Assembly: GCA_900314935.1 (NCBI GenBank)
Contig: OMXE01000007.1
Span: forward strand, 1-64,000
Length of the DNA stretch: 64,000 bases
From: an uncultured Prevotella sp.
Lineage (GTDB): Bacteria; Bacteroidota; Bacteroidia; Bacteroidales; Bacteroidaceae
Reading direction: 5' to 3'
Shown: piece by piece, positions 8,498 through 20,692 of the stretch
How the letters are laid out: the number at the start of each line of letters is the position of its first letter
How positions within the stretch are numbered: the first letter of the stretch is position 1
The notes under the pieces: generated by a model
The model's database searches: none
Told to the model about the DNA's origin: nothing
The model's input: the letters and a program-made list of their open reading frames with translations, nothing else
Program-made: the position numbers and the translations under genes

Positions 8498-11020
8498 CTA
8501 TTTCTTTGTCTTCTGACTCTCATCCATGAACAGGAAAGACGACTGATAGCCTCCGCAGTCGATGATGACTTTCTCGAAAACAATGGCCGGATCCTTGGGA
8601 TGAATCGTTAAGGTGTGCCAGCCGTCGCTGGGGTTACCCAACGGCAGTTGTACCGTATTGGATACTACGCGAAGGGCCACGGTGGGGTAATAGACGCTGT
8701 AGATATTCTCAGGCTTCTCGTTCAGCTTCTCGTTGAAATTGACGGTCTGAGGTGCTTGTCCGTCGATGGATACGGTATATTCCATTCCGCCCTTGTCCAT
8801 ATAGTCGAGGGTTGACTTCACCACCACGATGACCTTCACTTCCTGCAGTTGTTTCTTCGACTCAGATAAGGTGAAACGGTACGACAGAGAGGCGTCGTCG
8901 GTACTTGCTGTATAAGGCATCAATGACAAGCCGCTCAGCGTTCTGCCCATGAAGGGAATAACGGTCCACTGTGCCTGTTTCGCATCTTTCTTCTCCCAGA
9001 AATGCTCTGCTTCCATGGCCACGTAACCGTCCTTCTCCGTGAAGCTGAAACCACCGGTTTCATCGGACTCCTTGAAACGGGAGATGCGTGGCAGACGGTC
9101 TTTGGGGAAGTTATCATTCCAGCTCATGTAGCCAATGTGCTTCTGGGTCATCATACCGTTCCATTTGCCATTGGCAATCTCGTGGTTATACTGGGCACAC
9201 AGCACCGAGTCACGATGGAAAGCTGCTTCCACCTTGTCGGCCCACAGGTTGGCGTCAGGGTTACCCTCCTTATAGAGCTTCTGGTTCATGGCCTGGGCAT
9301 AATACATCTGATAGATTTTACTCATGGCCTGCACGGGGAAGAGGATGATCTGACGGTAGCTGTCGCGCTGGTCTTCACGCAAGGTGAGGAACTGCTGCAG
9401 GGCTGCATTCTCCAGTTCGAGGTATTCGTTCACTGCACGCTGCCAGTCGCCTGTTTCCACGTTATAGGTATTGGCAGTAAGCATCTCTGCCGTTACCCTA
9501 CCGTTGTATTTGCAGCAGAGGTTCAGGATACGGGCGGCCTCATCAGCCTGCTCATCACCCCACAGCTGACGACAGAAATCGGTGGTATGACTGTCGGATA
9601 CATTGACGCTGACAGAATTCGGGTTCCACGCCATGTCCATGAACAAGGTGATGGGATATTCCATGGGCTTGATATCACCTACATTCAGTACCCACAAACG
9701 GTCGATACCATACTGATAGGCCAGTTGCAGCTGCTCCCACATATTCTGCGAAGGAGTGACATTGAGCCACTTGGAGTTTCGGGGTGCTCCCACATAGTCC
9801 ACATGGTAGTAAAGGCCCCAGCCGCCGGGATGATTGCGTTCCTGTGCCTTCGGTACGCGGCGCACATTGCCCCAGTTATCATCGCACAAAAGGATGAGCA
9901 CATCATCAGGCACCGTCATACCCTTGTCGTAATACTCCAGTACCTCCTTATACAAAGCCCATACCTGCGGTGTTTCCTTGGCCGGACGCTTGGTCACCTC
10001 CTGAATGATGCGCCGTTGGTTCTTCACGATATCCTCCAAGAGCTTGGTGTCGGCCTCAGCACTCATGGCCTCGTCACCATCACCACGCATACCAATGGTA
10101 ATCAGGTCTTCTGTTCCCTTTGCCCGTTCAATACCCTCACGGAAGAACTTATCGAGCGTCTCCTTGTTTTTCTGGTAATCCCACGCACCAAATTCCTCGC
10201 GATGGCGAGCCCATTCCTGATGGTTACGAGCCATGGGCTCATGATGGGAGGTTCCAATAACAACGCCCATTTCATCGGCCAGTTTACCGTTCTGGGGGTC
10301 GTCAGCATAGAAAGCCCAACCCCACATGGCCGGCCACAGGAAATTACCCTTCAGACGGAGAATCAGCTCAAACACTTTCTCGTAGAAATCATGACCGCCG
10401 TAATCGGTGCCGAAGGTGTTCTTCACCCAAGACGTCAGACAAGGAGCCTCGTCGTTGATGAAGATTCCACGATATCTAACCACGGGCTCTCCATCGGTGA
10501 AAACGCCGTTTTTGACAAAAATCTTATCATGATGAACAACGGGGACATCTGCCCAATAATACCAGGGAGACACCCCCAGTTGCTGAGACAGCTCATAGAT
10601 GCCGAAGATGGTGCCTCGGCGGTCGCTGCCTGCAATGACGAGTTGCTGACCGATGGTTGTGATGATGTATTTCTCGAACTTACCCTTCAGCGCCTTTCCA
10701 TCGATTTTCTTGGCTTTCACCAGCTGGTCGACAGCTGCCGAATGACCGATGGTTCCGACGATAATGTTAGCATCAGCAGCCGAAGAGAAGGTGATCTGTC
10801 CACCGCACACCTTCTGCAAGTCGGTTTGCAGGTTCCGTGCAGCAATGCTCACGCCTTTCAAGTCGTTACTGTCATAATGGATCTTAACGGAATTGTTGTT
10901 ATTCAGCAGAATGTCGCCATTGCTGAAACTCACAAATGGTTCTGCAGCCATGATGTGACCCGTTGCAAACAATGCAACAACCAAGCAAAAGGCACGTAGG
11001 ATTGGATAATAAGTTCTCAT
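8498..11020 (-). CDS. GH115 xylan alpha-1,2-glucuronidase
   Basis: An 840-residue secreted glycoside hydrolase of family 115, which removes 4-O-methyl-glucuronic acid side groups from internal xylose residues of glucuronoxylan. The N-terminal signal peptide ends near HIMAAEP. An alpha/beta domain (AARNLQTDLQKVCGG and IVVGTIG-like) precedes the catalytic TIM barrel with hallmark stretches VRYRGIFINDEAP, LKGNFLWPAMW, GTSHHEPMARN and TIGMRGDGDEAM. The C-terminal beta-rich part carries YVAMEAEHFWEK. Length is within the family range. It has its own promoter at 11049-11056. Neighbouring esterases suggest cooperative xylan debranching. Confidence 0.93.
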   Translation of the reverse strand: MRTYYPILRAFCLVVALFATGHIMAAEPFVSFSNGDILLNNNNSVKIHYDSNDLKGVSIAARNLQTDLQKVCGGQITFSSAADANIIVGTIGHSAAVDQLVKAKKIDGKALKGKFEKYIITTIGQQLVIAGSDRRGTIFGIYELSQQLGVSPWYYWADVPVVHHDKIFVKNGVFTDGEPVVRYRGIFINDEAPCLTSWVKNTFGTDYGGHDFYEKVFELILRLKGNFLWPAMWGWAFYADDPQNGKLADEMGVVIGTSHHEPMARNHQEWARHREEFGAWDYQKNKETLDKFFREGIERAKGTEDLITIGMRGDGDEAMSAEADTKLLEDIVKNQRRIIQEVTKRPAKETPQVWALYKEVLEYYDKGMTVPDDVLILLCDDNWGNVRRVPKAQERNHPGGWGLYYHVDYVGAPRNSKWLNVTPSQNMWEQLQLAYQYGIDRLWVLNVGDIKPMEYPITLFMDMAWNPNSVSVNVSDSHTTDFCRQLWGDEQADEAARILNLCCKYNGRVTAEMLTANTYNVETGDWQRAVNEYLELENAALQQFLTLREDQRDSYRQIILFPVQAMSKIYQMYYAQAMNQKLYKEGNPDANLWADKVEAAFHRDSVLCAQYNHEIANGKWNGMMTQKHIGYMSWNDNFPKDRLPRISRFKESDETGGFSFTEKDGYVAMEAEHFWEKKDAKQAQWTVIPFMGRTLSGLSLMPYTASTDDASLSYRFTLSESKKQLQEVKVIVVVKSTLDYMDKGGMEYTVSIDGQAPQTVNFNEKLNEKPENIYSVYYPTVALRVVSNTVQLPLGNPSDGWHTLTIHPKDPAIVFEKVIIDCGGYQSSFLFMDESQKTKK

Positions 11021-11048
11021 ATTGTACTGTTATGGATTTGTATGGATG

Positions 11049-11056
11049 CAAAGATA
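11049..11056 (-). promoter_or_regulatory. -7 promoter element for GH115
   Basis: The minus strand reads TATCTTTG 29 bases before the GH115 start codon. The 346-base gap between GH115 and pnp (11021-11366) holds only this divergent promoter and that of pnp at 11291; no other gene is seen in it. Confidence 0.6.
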
Positions 11057-11290
11057 AGTTTTTTCTTCTTATTTGTCAAATCTCAACGAAAAGAAAGATG
11101 CTAATGATACATTTTCAAAAACATTTGCAACGGTTTCAACAGAATATTGTTCCTTTTCACCGATAAAAAAGGACTTCTTTCTTCGTTTCCGTACAATCTT
11201 TTCCCAACTGTTTATGCGCAAATACCACCTCAATTCATAATAAAAGATAAATAATAAGGTGTTCATGGTGGTGTTTCGGTTTATTTTCCT

Positions 11291-11298
11291 TATCTTTG
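11291..11298 (+). promoter_or_regulatory. -7 promoter element for pnp
   Basis: TATCTTTG, matching TAnnTTTG, is followed by a leader of about 70 bases before the pnp ATG at 11367. A leader of this length could host PNPase autoregulation, as in other bacteria, but no specific structure was demonstrated. Confidence 0.6.
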
Positions 11299-11366
11299 CA
11301 CGGATTTTTTGCGCAACGAAGTGTCAATGCGCATTTGATGTATGTTAAAACAATAAGTTTTTTTAG

Positions 11367-13706
11367 ATGAACGTAATTACGAAAACCCTTCAATTGGCTG
11401 ATGGAAGAACCATCACCATTGAAACCGGGAAAGTGGCAAAACAGACCGATGGAAGCGTTGTTCTGCGTATGAACAATACCGTTTTGCTCGCCACCGTCTG
11501 TGCAGCAAAGGATGCAGTTCCCGGAACAGATTTTATGCCTTTGCAGGTTGACTACAGAGAACAGTACTCCGCTGCCGGACGATTCCCCGGCGGATTCACG
11601 AAGCGCGAAGGCAAGGCCAGCGACAACGAGATTCTTACCTCACGTCTGGTTGACCGTGTGCTTCGTCCCCTTTTCCCCTCAAACTATCACGCTGAGGTGT
11701 TTGTAAACGTTATGCTGCTCTCAGCCGACGGAGTAGATCAACCCGATGCTTTGGCCGGATTCGCTGCTTCAGCCGCTTTGGCTTGCTCAGATATTCCTTT
11801 CGAATGCCCCATTTCTGAGGTTCGCGTGGCTCGCATCAATGGCGAGTACGTCATCAACCCCACCTTCGAGCAGATGAAGGAAGCCGACATGGACATCATG
11901 GTTGGTGCTTCTGCCGAGAACATCATGATGGTGGAAGGTGAGATGAAAGAGGTGAGCGAGCAGGATATGATCGGTGCCCTGAAGGCTGCCATGGCTGCTA
12001 TCAAGCCGATGTGCGAGCTGCAGACTGAACTGAGCAAGGAGCTCGGCAAGGATGTGAAGCGTGAGTATGACCATGAGATCAACGACGAGGCACTGCGTGA
12101 GCGGATGAACAAGGAACTGTATCAGCCCGCCTACGATATCACCAAGCAGGCTCTGGAGAAGCAGGCTCGTGCCGAGGCCTTCGAGAAGCTGCTGGCCGAC
12201 TTCAAGGAGAAGTTCCTGGAAGAGCTTCCTGAGGATTCAGAGATCTCGAAGGAAGACTACGAGGCTATGATGGAGCGTTACTACCACGATGTGGAGCGCG
12301 ATGCTATGCGTCGTTGCATCCTTGACGAGGGTATCCGCCTCGACGGTCGTAAGTGTGATGAGATCCGTCCTATCTGGTGCGAGGTTTCTCCGCTGCCCAT
12401 GCCTCACGGAAGTTCTATCTTCACCCGTGGTGAGACACAGAGTCTTTCTACCTGTACACTGGGTACAAAGCTCGATGAGAAACTGGTTGACGATGTGCTG
12501 GAGCGCGGTTACATGCGTTTCCTGCTTCATTATAACTTCCCCCCGTTCTGTACTGGTGAGGCCAAGGCTCAGCGTGGCGTAGGTCGCCGTGAGATTGGTC
12601 ATGGACATCTGGCATGGCGTGGTCTGAAGGGTCAGATCCCTGAGGAGTTCCCCTATACTGTTCGTCTGGTATCTCAGATCCTGGAGTCTAATGGTTCTTC
12701 TTCTATGGCTACAGTATGTGCAGGAACCTTGGCATTGATGGATGCAGGTGTTCCTATGAAGAAGCCCGTCAGCGGTATTGCTATGGGTCTGATCAAGAAT
12801 CCTGGAGAAGACAAGTATGCCGTGCTGAGCGATATTCTGGGTGATGAGGACCACCTGGGTGACATGGACTTCAAGACCACCGGTACAAAGGACGGTCTGA
12901 CCGCTACTCAGATGGATATCAAGTGCGACGGTCTGTCGTTCGACATTCTGGAGAAGGCCCTCATGCAGGCTAAGGCCGGTCGTGAGTATATCCTCGGTAA
13001 GATTACTGAAACCATCGCTGAGCCGCGTGCTGAGCTGAAGCCGCATGTACCTCGTATCGAGGCCTTCGAGATTCCGAAGGAGTTCATCGGTGCTGTGATT
13101 GGTCCTGGCGGAAAGATTATCCAGCAGATGCAGGAAGAGACAGGTGCTACCATCGTTATCGATGAGGCAGACGGTGTTGGTAAGGTACAGGTAAGTGCTC
13201 CGAACAAGGATGCTATCGATGCTGCCATCCGTAAGATCCGTGCCATCGTGGCTGTTCCTGAGGTGGGTGAGATCTATGAGGGAACGGTTCGTTCCATCAT
13301 GCCTTATGGCTGCTTCGTAGAGATCCTGCCCGGCAAGGACGGACTGCTGCACATCAGCGAGATCGACTGGAAGCGTCTGGAGACTGTTGAGGAGGCTGGT
13401 CTGAAGGAAGGTGACAAGATTACCGTGAAACTCCTTGAGATTGATCCGAAGACCGGTAAGTACAAGCTCAGTCACCGCGTGCTGATCCCGAAACCAGAGG
13501 GATATGTAGAGCGTGAGCGCCGTCCTCGTCCTGAGCGTCCCGACCGTCGTGGTGGTCGCAACAGAGATGAGCGCCGCGGTGGTGGCCGTCACGAGAAAGG
13601 TGAGCGCAGCCACGAGCCGAAGCAGGAGTCTTTCAACGAGTATCATGATCCCGCTGATCATGAGCCGAAGGATTTCAACGACTCTCTTGACCACATGGAT
13701 TTCTAA
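11367..13706 (+). CDS. pnp: Polyribonucleotide nucleotidyltransferase (PNPase)
   Basis: A 779-residue 3'-to-5' phosphorolytic exoribonuclease of RNA turnover. The order is RNase PH core 1 (from about residue 10, with [20 protein letters not shown]), helical linker (about 230-300), RNase PH core 2 ([21 protein letters not shown] near 340), KH domain with the GPGG loop ([13 protein letters not shown] near 575), and S1 domain ([21 protein letters not shown] near 640). The tail is rich in Arg, Gly and Glu, a likely RNA- or RNase-E-binding extension. A strong terminator follows at 13730, so it is probably monocistronic. Confidence 0.98.
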   Translation: MNVITKTLQLADGRTITIETGKVAKQTDGSVVLRMNNTVLLATVCAAKDAVPGTDFMPLQVDYREQYSAAGRFPGGFTKREGKASDNEILTSRLVDRVLRPLFPSNYHAEVFVNVMLLSADGVDQPDALAGFAASAALACSDIPFECPISEVRVARINGEYVINPTFEQMKEADMDIMVGASAENIMMVEGEMKEVSEQDMIGALKAAMAAIKPMCELQTELSKELGKDVKREYDHEINDEALRERMNKELYQPAYDITKQALEKQARAEAFEKLLADFKEKFLEELPEDSEISKEDYEAMMERYYHDVERDAMRRCILDEGIRLDGRKCDEIRPIWCEVSPLPMPHGSSIFTRGETQSLSTCTLGTKLDEKLVDDVLERGYMRFLLHYNFPPFCTGEAKAQRGVGRREIGHGHLAWRGLKGQIPEEFPYTVRLVSQILESNGSSSMATVCAGTLALMDAGVPMKKPVSGIAMGLIKNPGEDKYAVLSDILGDEDHLGDMDFKTTGTKDGLTATQMDIKCDGLSFDILEKALMQAKAGREYILGKITETIAEPRAELKPHVPRIEAFEIPKEFIGAVIGPGGKIIQQMQEETGATIVIDEADGVGKVQVSAPNKDAIDAAIRKIRAIVAVPEVGEIYEGTVRSIMPYGCFVEILPGKDGLLHISEIDWKRLETVEEAGLKEGDKITVKLLEIDPKTGKYKLSHRVLIPKPEGYVERERRPRPERPDRRGGRNRDERRGGGRHEKGERSHEPKQESFNEYHDPADHEPKDFNDSLDHMDF

Positions 13707-13729
13707 TTCTTTGTGGGAAGAAATAACAG

Positions 13730-13759
13730 AAAGGTGTGTCAATCGACACACCTTTTTTT
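13730..13759 (+). terminator. Rho-independent terminator after pnp
   Basis: The stem AAAGGTGTGTC (13730-13740) pairs perfectly with GACACACCTTT (13745-13755) across an AATC loop, followed by a run of T. It lies 24 bases beyond the pnp stop codon. Confidence 0.92.
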
Positions 13760-13845
13760 GTATCTCGCAACAAGTCAATGACTGCCAAAGTATTAAAATA
13801 ACTAAAAAATCATATATATAATAAGGTATATGCAAAGTTTTTATC

Positions 13846-13853
13846 TACTTTTG
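13846..13853 (+). promoter_or_regulatory. -7 promoter element for topA operon
   Basis: TACTTTTG fits TAnnTTTG and sits 26 bases before the topA ATG, beyond the pnp terminator. Confidence 0.6.
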
Positions 13854-13879
13854 CATCCCAAAATCAAATTAATATCATT

Positions 13880-16204
13880 ATGCAGAAGAATCTGGTCATT
13901 GTAGAGAGCCCGGCAAAGGCTAAGACAATTGAGAAATTCTTAGGAGAGGATTTCAAGGTGATGTCGAGCTATGGGCATATCCGCGACTTGAAGAAAAAAG
14001 AAATCAGTATAGAGATGGAATCTCTGGAACCTGACTACGAGATTCCTGATGAAAAGAAGAAGCTGGTCAGCGAACTGAAGTCGAACGCAAAGAAGGCAGA
14101 GAACATCTGGCTGGCTTCCGATGAAGACCGCGAAGGAGAAGCCATCTCATGGCACCTTTGCGAAGTGCTCGGACTGGATGAAGAGAAAACCAACCGTATC
14201 GTTTTCCACGAGATTACCAAGCCTGCCATTCTGGCTGCTATCGAGAACCCTCGTCATCTGAACATGAACCTGGTGAACGCCCAGCAGGCCCGTCGTGTAC
14301 TCGACCGTCTTGTTGGCTTCAAACTCTCTCCCGTGCTTTGGCGAAAGGTGAAACCCGCCTTGTCGGCTGGTCGTGTACAGAGTGTTGCCGTTCGACTCAT
14401 CGTTGAGCGTGAACGCGAGATCCAGAACTTCAAGAGTGAGCCCTACTACCGCGTCAGCGCCATCTTCGGATTGACGAATGCCGATGGTTCGCAGAGTGAG
14501 GTGAAGGCAGAGCTCGACACACGCTTCAAGACACACGACGAAGTGCTGGCTTTCCTGGAGATCTGCAAGGAGAGCGAGTTTGTGGTAAAGGATATTCAGA
14601 AGAAACCTCAGAAGCGCAACCCCGCACCTCCCTTCACCACCAGTACCCTTCAGCAGGAAGCTGCCCGCAAACTGGGCTTCACGGTAAGTCAGACCATGAT
14701 GGTGGCTCAGCATCTTTACGAGAACGGACATATCACCTATATGCGTACCGACTCAGTAAACCTCTCTTCTCTCTGTCTGGGTACAAGCAAGGAAGAGATC
14801 ACGAATCTGTGGGGTAAGGAATACAGTCATACCCGACAGTTCCATACACACTCGAAAGGTGCTCAGGAGGCACATGAGGCCATTCGTCCTACTTATATGA
14901 ACAAGTCGTCTATTGAAGGTACTGCTCAGGAACGTCGCCTGTATGACCTGATCTGGAAGCGCACCATTGCCTCACAGATGGCAGATGCACAGATAGAGAA
15001 GACCACTGCTGAGATCAGCATCAACAACGGCAACAACACGCAACCGTATGCCTTCATCGCACAGGGTGAAGTGGTGAAATTCGACGGTTTCCTGAAGGTT
15101 TACCGCGAATCCAACGACGAGGATGAGAACCAGGATGATTTCTCACATGTGCTGCCTCCGATGAAGACCGGTAATGTTCTTCAGCGCAGGGAGATCAGTG
15201 CTACGGAACGTTTCACCCAAGGTCCGCTCAGATATACGGAAGCTTCTCTCGTGCATAAGCTGGAGGAACTGGGCATTGGCCGTCCTTCCACTTACGCTCC
15301 CACCATCTCTACCATTCAGCAGCGTGAGTACGTGCAGAAAGGTGACAAGAAAGGTGAGGAGCGCAAGTACACCATTGATATCCTTCAAGGCATCAAGGTT
15401 ACGACCAAGAGTCGTAAGGAAATGGCCGGTAGCGACAAGGGAAAACTGCTCCCCACAGATATCGGTATGGTGGTGAACGATTTCCTGATGAAATATTTCC
15501 CGCAGATTCTGGACTACAATTTCACTGCCAAGGTGGAGAAGGAGTTCGATGATATTGCCGAGGGTAGGAAGCAGTGGACTAATATGATCAAGAAGTTCTA
15601 CAAGGACTTTGAGCCCACTGTTGAGAAGACCATGAATGCCCGCGAGGAGCATAAGGCTGGTGAACGTGAACTGGGTACAGATCCCAATACCGGCAAGCCT
15701 GTGTTCGTCAAGATAGGTCGCTTCGGACCGGTCATTCAGATCGGTACTGCTGAAGATAAGGAGAAACCGCGCTTCGCCCAGCTGCCTGCCGGAAAGAGCA
15801 TGGAAACCATTACGCTCGACGAGGCGCTGGATCTGTTCAGTCTTCCCCGTACGGTAGGTTCCTACGAGAACAGTGATGTGGTAATCGGTACCGGTCGTTT
15901 CGGTCCTTATGTGCTGCACGACAAGAAGTATGTTTCTCTTCCGAAGGAAGCCGACCCCATGACCATCAGCATTGAAGAGTGTATCAAGCTGATTGAAGAT
16001 AAGCGCAAGCAGGAGACACAGCGCCACCTGAAGTCCTTCGAAGAGGATCCTAAGCTGGAGGTACTCAACGGAAGATATGGTCCTTATCTTGCTTACGACG
16101 GTAAGAACTACCGACTGCCGAAGGCCATGCACGCCAAAGCTGCGGAACTGACTCTCGAAGAGTGCATGCACGTGATTGAGACGCAGAACGCGAAAAAGAA
16201 ATGA
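13880..16204 (+). CDS. topA: DNA topoisomerase I (type IA)
   Basis: A 774-residue topoisomerase that relaxes negative supercoils. The Toprim domain starts IVESPAKAKTIEKFLG and carries the metal-binding SDEDREGEAISWH near residue 80. The catalytic tyrosine is in ITYMRTDSVNLS near residue 290. Instead of zinc fingers, the C-terminus has three degenerate repeats of the topoisomerase C-terminal type, with cores IGRFGPVIQIG, GRFGPYVLHDKKY and NGRYGPYLAYDGKNY. The stop overlaps the aroK start by 4 bases. It leads a tight four-gene run (topA-aroK-speA-argB). Confidence 0.97.
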   Translation: MQKNLVIVESPAKAKTIEKFLGEDFKVMSSYGHIRDLKKKEISIEMESLEPDYEIPDEKKKLVSELKSNAKKAENIWLASDEDREGEAISWHLCEVLGLDEEKTNRIVFHEITKPAILAAIENPRHLNMNLVNAQQARRVLDRLVGFKLSPVLWRKVKPALSAGRVQSVAVRLIVEREREIQNFKSEPYYRVSAIFGLTNADGSQSEVKAELDTRFKTHDEVLAFLEICKESEFVVKDIQKKPQKRNPAPPFTTSTLQQEAARKLGFTVSQTMMVAQHLYENGHITYMRTDSVNLSSLCLGTSKEEITNLWGKEYSHTRQFHTHSKGAQEAHEAIRPTYMNKSSIEGTAQERRLYDLIWKRTIASQMADAQIEKTTAEISINNGNNTQPYAFIAQGEVVKFDGFLKVYRESNDEDENQDDFSHVLPPMKTGNVLQRREISATERFTQGPLRYTEASLVHKLEELGIGRPSTYAPTISTIQQREYVQKGDKKGEERKYTIDILQGIKVTTKSRKEMAGSDKGKLLPTDIGMVVNDFLMKYFPQILDYNFTAKVEKEFDDIAEGRKQWTNMIKKFYKDFEPTVEKTMNAREEHKAGERELGTDPNTGKPVFVKIGRFGPVIQIGTAEDKEKPRFAQLPAGKSMETITLDEALDLFSLPRTVGSYENSDVVIGTGRFGPYVLHDKKYVSLPKEADPMTISIEECIKLIEDKRKQETQRHLKSFEEDPKLEVLNGRYGPYLAYDGKNYRLPKAMHAKAAELTLEECMHVIETQNAKKK

Positions 16205-16728
16205 GGCGGATCATTATCATAGGCTACATGGGTGCCGGCAAGACGACAGTCGGCAAGGCCCTTTCAAAGGAGCTGAACATCCCTTTCTACGACCTTGACT
16301 GGTATATCGAGAGTCGGATGCGCAAAACCGTTCCGCAGATCTTTGCCGAACGCGGCGAAGAAGGGTTCCGCAAGATCGAGCATAACTTGCTGCACGAAGT
16401 GGCGGAGTTCGAAAATGTCATCATCAGCTGCGGCGGCGGCACCCCTTGTTTCTATGATAACATGGACTACTTGAATGCTCAGGGCGATACCGTTTACCTG
16501 AAGGCCTCACCCGAGGTCCTGTACGGTCATCTGAAAATCGGCAAGACCGAACGACCGCTGCTGAAGAACAAAACGCCCGAAGAGATGCAGGAGTATATCC
16601 GTGAGCAGCTCGACAAGCGTGAACAGTATTACCTGCAGGCCAAGCATGTGCTTGATGTGAACCTGATGGACAACTACGAGAAGATCAAAATCAGCGTAGC
16701 CAAGCTGCGCGAACTATTAAACCTATAA
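16201..16728 (+). CDS. aroK: Shikimate kinase
   Basis: A 175-residue kinase that phosphorylates shikimate to shikimate 3-phosphate in the chorismate pathway. The P-loop is GYMGAGKTTVGKAL at residues 8-21, the shikimate-binding arginine/aspartate region is YDLDWYIESR, and the glycine-rich CGGGTPCF follows near residue 79. The lid arginine is likely in TERPLLKN. Length matches the family. Its ATG overlaps the topA stop, and speA follows after 13 bases. Confidence 0.95.
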   Translation: MRRIIIIGYMGAGKTTVGKALSKELNIPFYDLDWYIESRMRKTVPQIFAERGEEGFRKIEHNLLHEVAEFENVIISCGGGTPCFYDNMDYLNAQGDTVYLKASPEVLYGHLKIGKTERPLLKNKTPEEMQEYIREQLDKREQYYLQAKHVLDVNLMDNYEKIKISVAKLRELLNL

Positions 16729-16741
16729 ATGAAAGCCTGAT

Positions 16742-18634
<1,893 letters not shown>

Positions 18635-18637
18635 TAT

Positions 18638-19444
18638 ATGAAAGAGAAACTAACCATCGTAAAAGTAGGCGGAGCAGTCGTGGAAGACGAGGCTCAGCTG
18701 AACCAGTTGCTGAAAGACTTCTCTGCCATCCCCGGTAAGAAAGTACTGGTACATGGCGGTGGCCGCCGTGCCACGCAAGTAGCCTCCCAGCTCGGCTTGG
18801 AGAACCAGATGGTTAACGGTCGTCGTATCACCGATAAGAATATGCTGCAGGTGGTAACGATGGTGTATGGCGGTCTGGTGAACAAGAACCTTGTTGCCCG
18901 TCTGCAGGCTCATGGCGTGAACGCCTTGGGCTTAACAGGTGCTGACATGAATGTGATTCGTTCCCACAAGCGTCCGCCCGTAAGCATCAAGAAAGAGGGA
19001 ACAAACGAACCATGCATGGTTGATTTCGGCTTTGTGGGTGATGTTGACAGTGCCGACGGGAAGATGCTGTCCACCCTCATTGATGAAGGTATCACACCCG
19101 TTATGGCTCCCCTTACCCACGATGGACAGGGACATATTCTCAACACCAATGCCGACACCATTGCCGGTGAGGTTGCCAAAGCCCTGTCGTCTTACTACGA
19201 GGTAACCCTCATCTTCTCCTTCGAGAAGAAAGGGGTACTGAGCAATCCGGATGATGACAATAGCGTGATTCCTGTTATTACCAGGAACGATTTCAAGAAC
19301 TATGTGGAAAAGGGTGTCATCTCCGGCGGAATGATTCCCAAACTCGACAATGCCTTCAATGCCATCGACGGAGGCGTTGAAAAGGTGATTATCACCCTGG
19401 CCACCGCCATTGACGGTCAGCAGGGCACGGTAATCATGGCCTGA
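18638..19444 (+). CDS. argB: Acetylglutamate kinase family (ArgB)
   Basis: A 268-residue amino-acid kinase of arginine biosynthesis. It has KVGGAVVED at the N-terminus, KKVLVHGGGRRATQVA near residue 35, GLTGADMNVI near residue 96, and a late SGGMIPKLDNA substrate/ATP motif. Many Bacteroidota use N-succinyl rather than N-acetyl intermediates in arginine synthesis, so the true substrate may be N-succinylglutamate; this cannot be read from the motifs alone. It is the last gene of the topA run. Confidence 0.92.
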   Translation: MKEKLTIVKVGGAVVEDEAQLNQLLKDFSAIPGKKVLVHGGGRRATQVASQLGLENQMVNGRRITDKNMLQVVTMVYGGLVNKNLVARLQAHGVNALGLTGADMNVIRSHKRPPVSIKKEGTNEPCMVDFGFVGDVDSADGKMLSTLIDEGITPVMAPLTHDGQGHILNTNADTIAGEVAKALSSYYEVTLIFSFEKKGVLSNPDDDNSVIPVITRNDFKNYVEKGVISGGMIPKLDNAFNAIDGGVEKVIITLATAIDGQQGTVIMA

Positions 19445-19545
19445 CAGAAGGAAGCGTTTCCTTTCTTCGCTTCCTTAAACAACGTTAAAACAAGGAAAAG
19501 GTTGTAACTTCCAGCGGTCACAATCGTCATTTAAGTATAGAATAG

Positions 19546-20058
19546 ATGAAGAATATCAGCTTTCGAAACGATATATTGCCGTTGAAAAACGCGTTATATC
19601 GTCTCGCTTTACGTATCACCCTCAGGCATGAAGATGCCGAGGATGTCGTACAAGATACGCTGATAAAGGTATGGAATAAGAGAGACAGCTGGCAAGAGAT
19701 TGAGGACATTGAAGCCTTTGCACTGACTATCTGCAGAAATGTGGCACTGGACAAGATTAAGAAAGCAAGCAACAACGAGACAACACTTGACGACCACACT
19801 GCCTTTCTCACCGACCGCTCTTCGAGCCCCTTCGAACACGTTCTTCAACAGGACCGTGTCGCACTGGTAAGAAAACTTGTTGACAGTCTTCCCGAAAAGC
19901 AGCGTAGCTGCATGCAACTGCGAGACTTTGAAGGAAAAAGCTACAAGGAGATCGTTCAAATTCTCGGCATCAGCGAGGAACAGGTGAAAGTAAACATCTT
20001 CCGAGCCCGCCAAACCATTAAACAGAAATTTCAAGAAGTTGAAAAATATGGATTATAA
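19546..20058 (+). CDS. ECF-type RNA polymerase sigma factor
   Basis: A 170-residue extracytoplasmic-function sigma factor. Region 2 is RHEDAEDVVQDTLIKVWNK near residue 30, and region 4 is LPEKQRSCMQLRDFEGKSY followed by an HTH with ISEEQVKVNIFRARQ near residue 145. It overlaps by 11 bases the next gene, a single-pass membrane protein that is the likely anti-sigma factor. No recognisable target receptor gene follows, unlike the sigma/TonB set at 53 kb. Confidence 0.92.
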   Translation: MKNISFRNDILPLKNALYRLALRITLRHEDAEDVVQDTLIKVWNKRDSWQEIEDIEAFALTICRNVALDKIKKASNNETTLDDHTAFLTDRSSSPFEHVLQQDRVALVRKLVDSLPEKQRSCMQLRDFEGKSYKEIVQILGISEEQVKVNIFRARQTIKQKFQEVEKYGL

Positions 20059-20521
20059 GTACATCGAACAACTGCTGGAGCGTTACTGGGAATGCACCAC
20101 TTCTCTTGAAGAGGAGAACATCCTGCGTACATTCTTCCGTCAGAAAGACGTTCCCGCATCCTTGCTTCAGTACAAGGCTTTGTTCACCTACGAGCAGACG
20201 CAGAAGGAAGAAGAGGTCTTGGGCGAGGAGTTTGATCGTAAGATGATGGAGATGATTAACGAGCCGACAACTGTCAAGGCCCGCACCATCCGTCTCACCC
20301 AGCGCCTCATGCCGCTCTTCAAGGCAGCGGCCGTTGTGGCCATCATCCTTACCTTGGGAAATGCCGCTCAGGTGGCCTTCAACCAGGAAGATCCGTACGA
20401 TATGAACATGGCAGAGGTTCAGCAGCCCAGCGAGGGTCCTTCCGTTGCTGCGGTGAGCGATTCCCTGAAGGTTGACACGCTGAAAAAGGCGGAGTTACCC
20501 GTTCCTGCCATCATTAAGTAG
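20048..20521 (+). CDS. Single-pass membrane protein, candidate anti-sigma factor
   Basis: About 157 residues starting MDYKYIEQLLERYWECTTSL (ATG at 20048; a TTG 9 bases earlier is possible). The N-terminal cytoplasmic part is acidic and helical, followed by one hydrophobic segment (AAAVVAIILTLGNAAQVAF, about residues 90-110) and a short extracytoplasmic tail rich in Ser/Pro. It has no recognisable FecR or zinc-anti-sigma motif. The 11-base overlap with the ECF sigma gene and the topology are the reason for the proposed role. Confidence 0.72.
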   Translation: MDYKYIEQLLERYWECTTSLEEENILRTFFRQKDVPASLLQYKALFTYEQTQKEEEVLGEEFDRKMMEMINEPTTVKARTIRLTQRLMPLFKAAAVVAIILTLGNAAQVAFNQEDPYDMNMAEVQQPSEGPSVAAVSDSLKVDTLKKAELPVPAIIK

Positions 20522-20634
20522 AATATATTTCTATGCTTTCTCTATAAAACATGTTTAGTAAAACACATTTTTAAAGATTTAATGAAACTGTGAAGTTTCA
20601 ATTCTCTCAAATTTTTCATAACATACTAACGTAA

Positions 20635-20670
20635 GAAGAAGAGCGCGGTCATTGATTGATCGCGCTTCTT
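20635..20670. terminator. Hairpin between convergent genes
   Basis: GCGCGGTCA (20643-20651) pairs with TGATCGCGC (20657-20665) with one G-T pair, flanked by complementary AAGA and TTCTT. It lies between the anti-sigma-like gene and the convergent CPBP gene and may terminate both. Confidence 0.6.
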
Positions 20671-20692
20671 CATGTAATAGGGGTGATGGGTG

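Noticed and set aside
9002..10999. 665-residue reading frame opposite GH115
   Set aside because: Same reasoning: an antisense shadow of a strongly supported gene with no recognisable domain or signal.
12237..13835. 532-residue reading frame opposite pnp
   Set aside because: It is a shadow on the strand opposite pnp, which has full domain support; low-complexity Leu/Thr/His composition is typical of such shadows.
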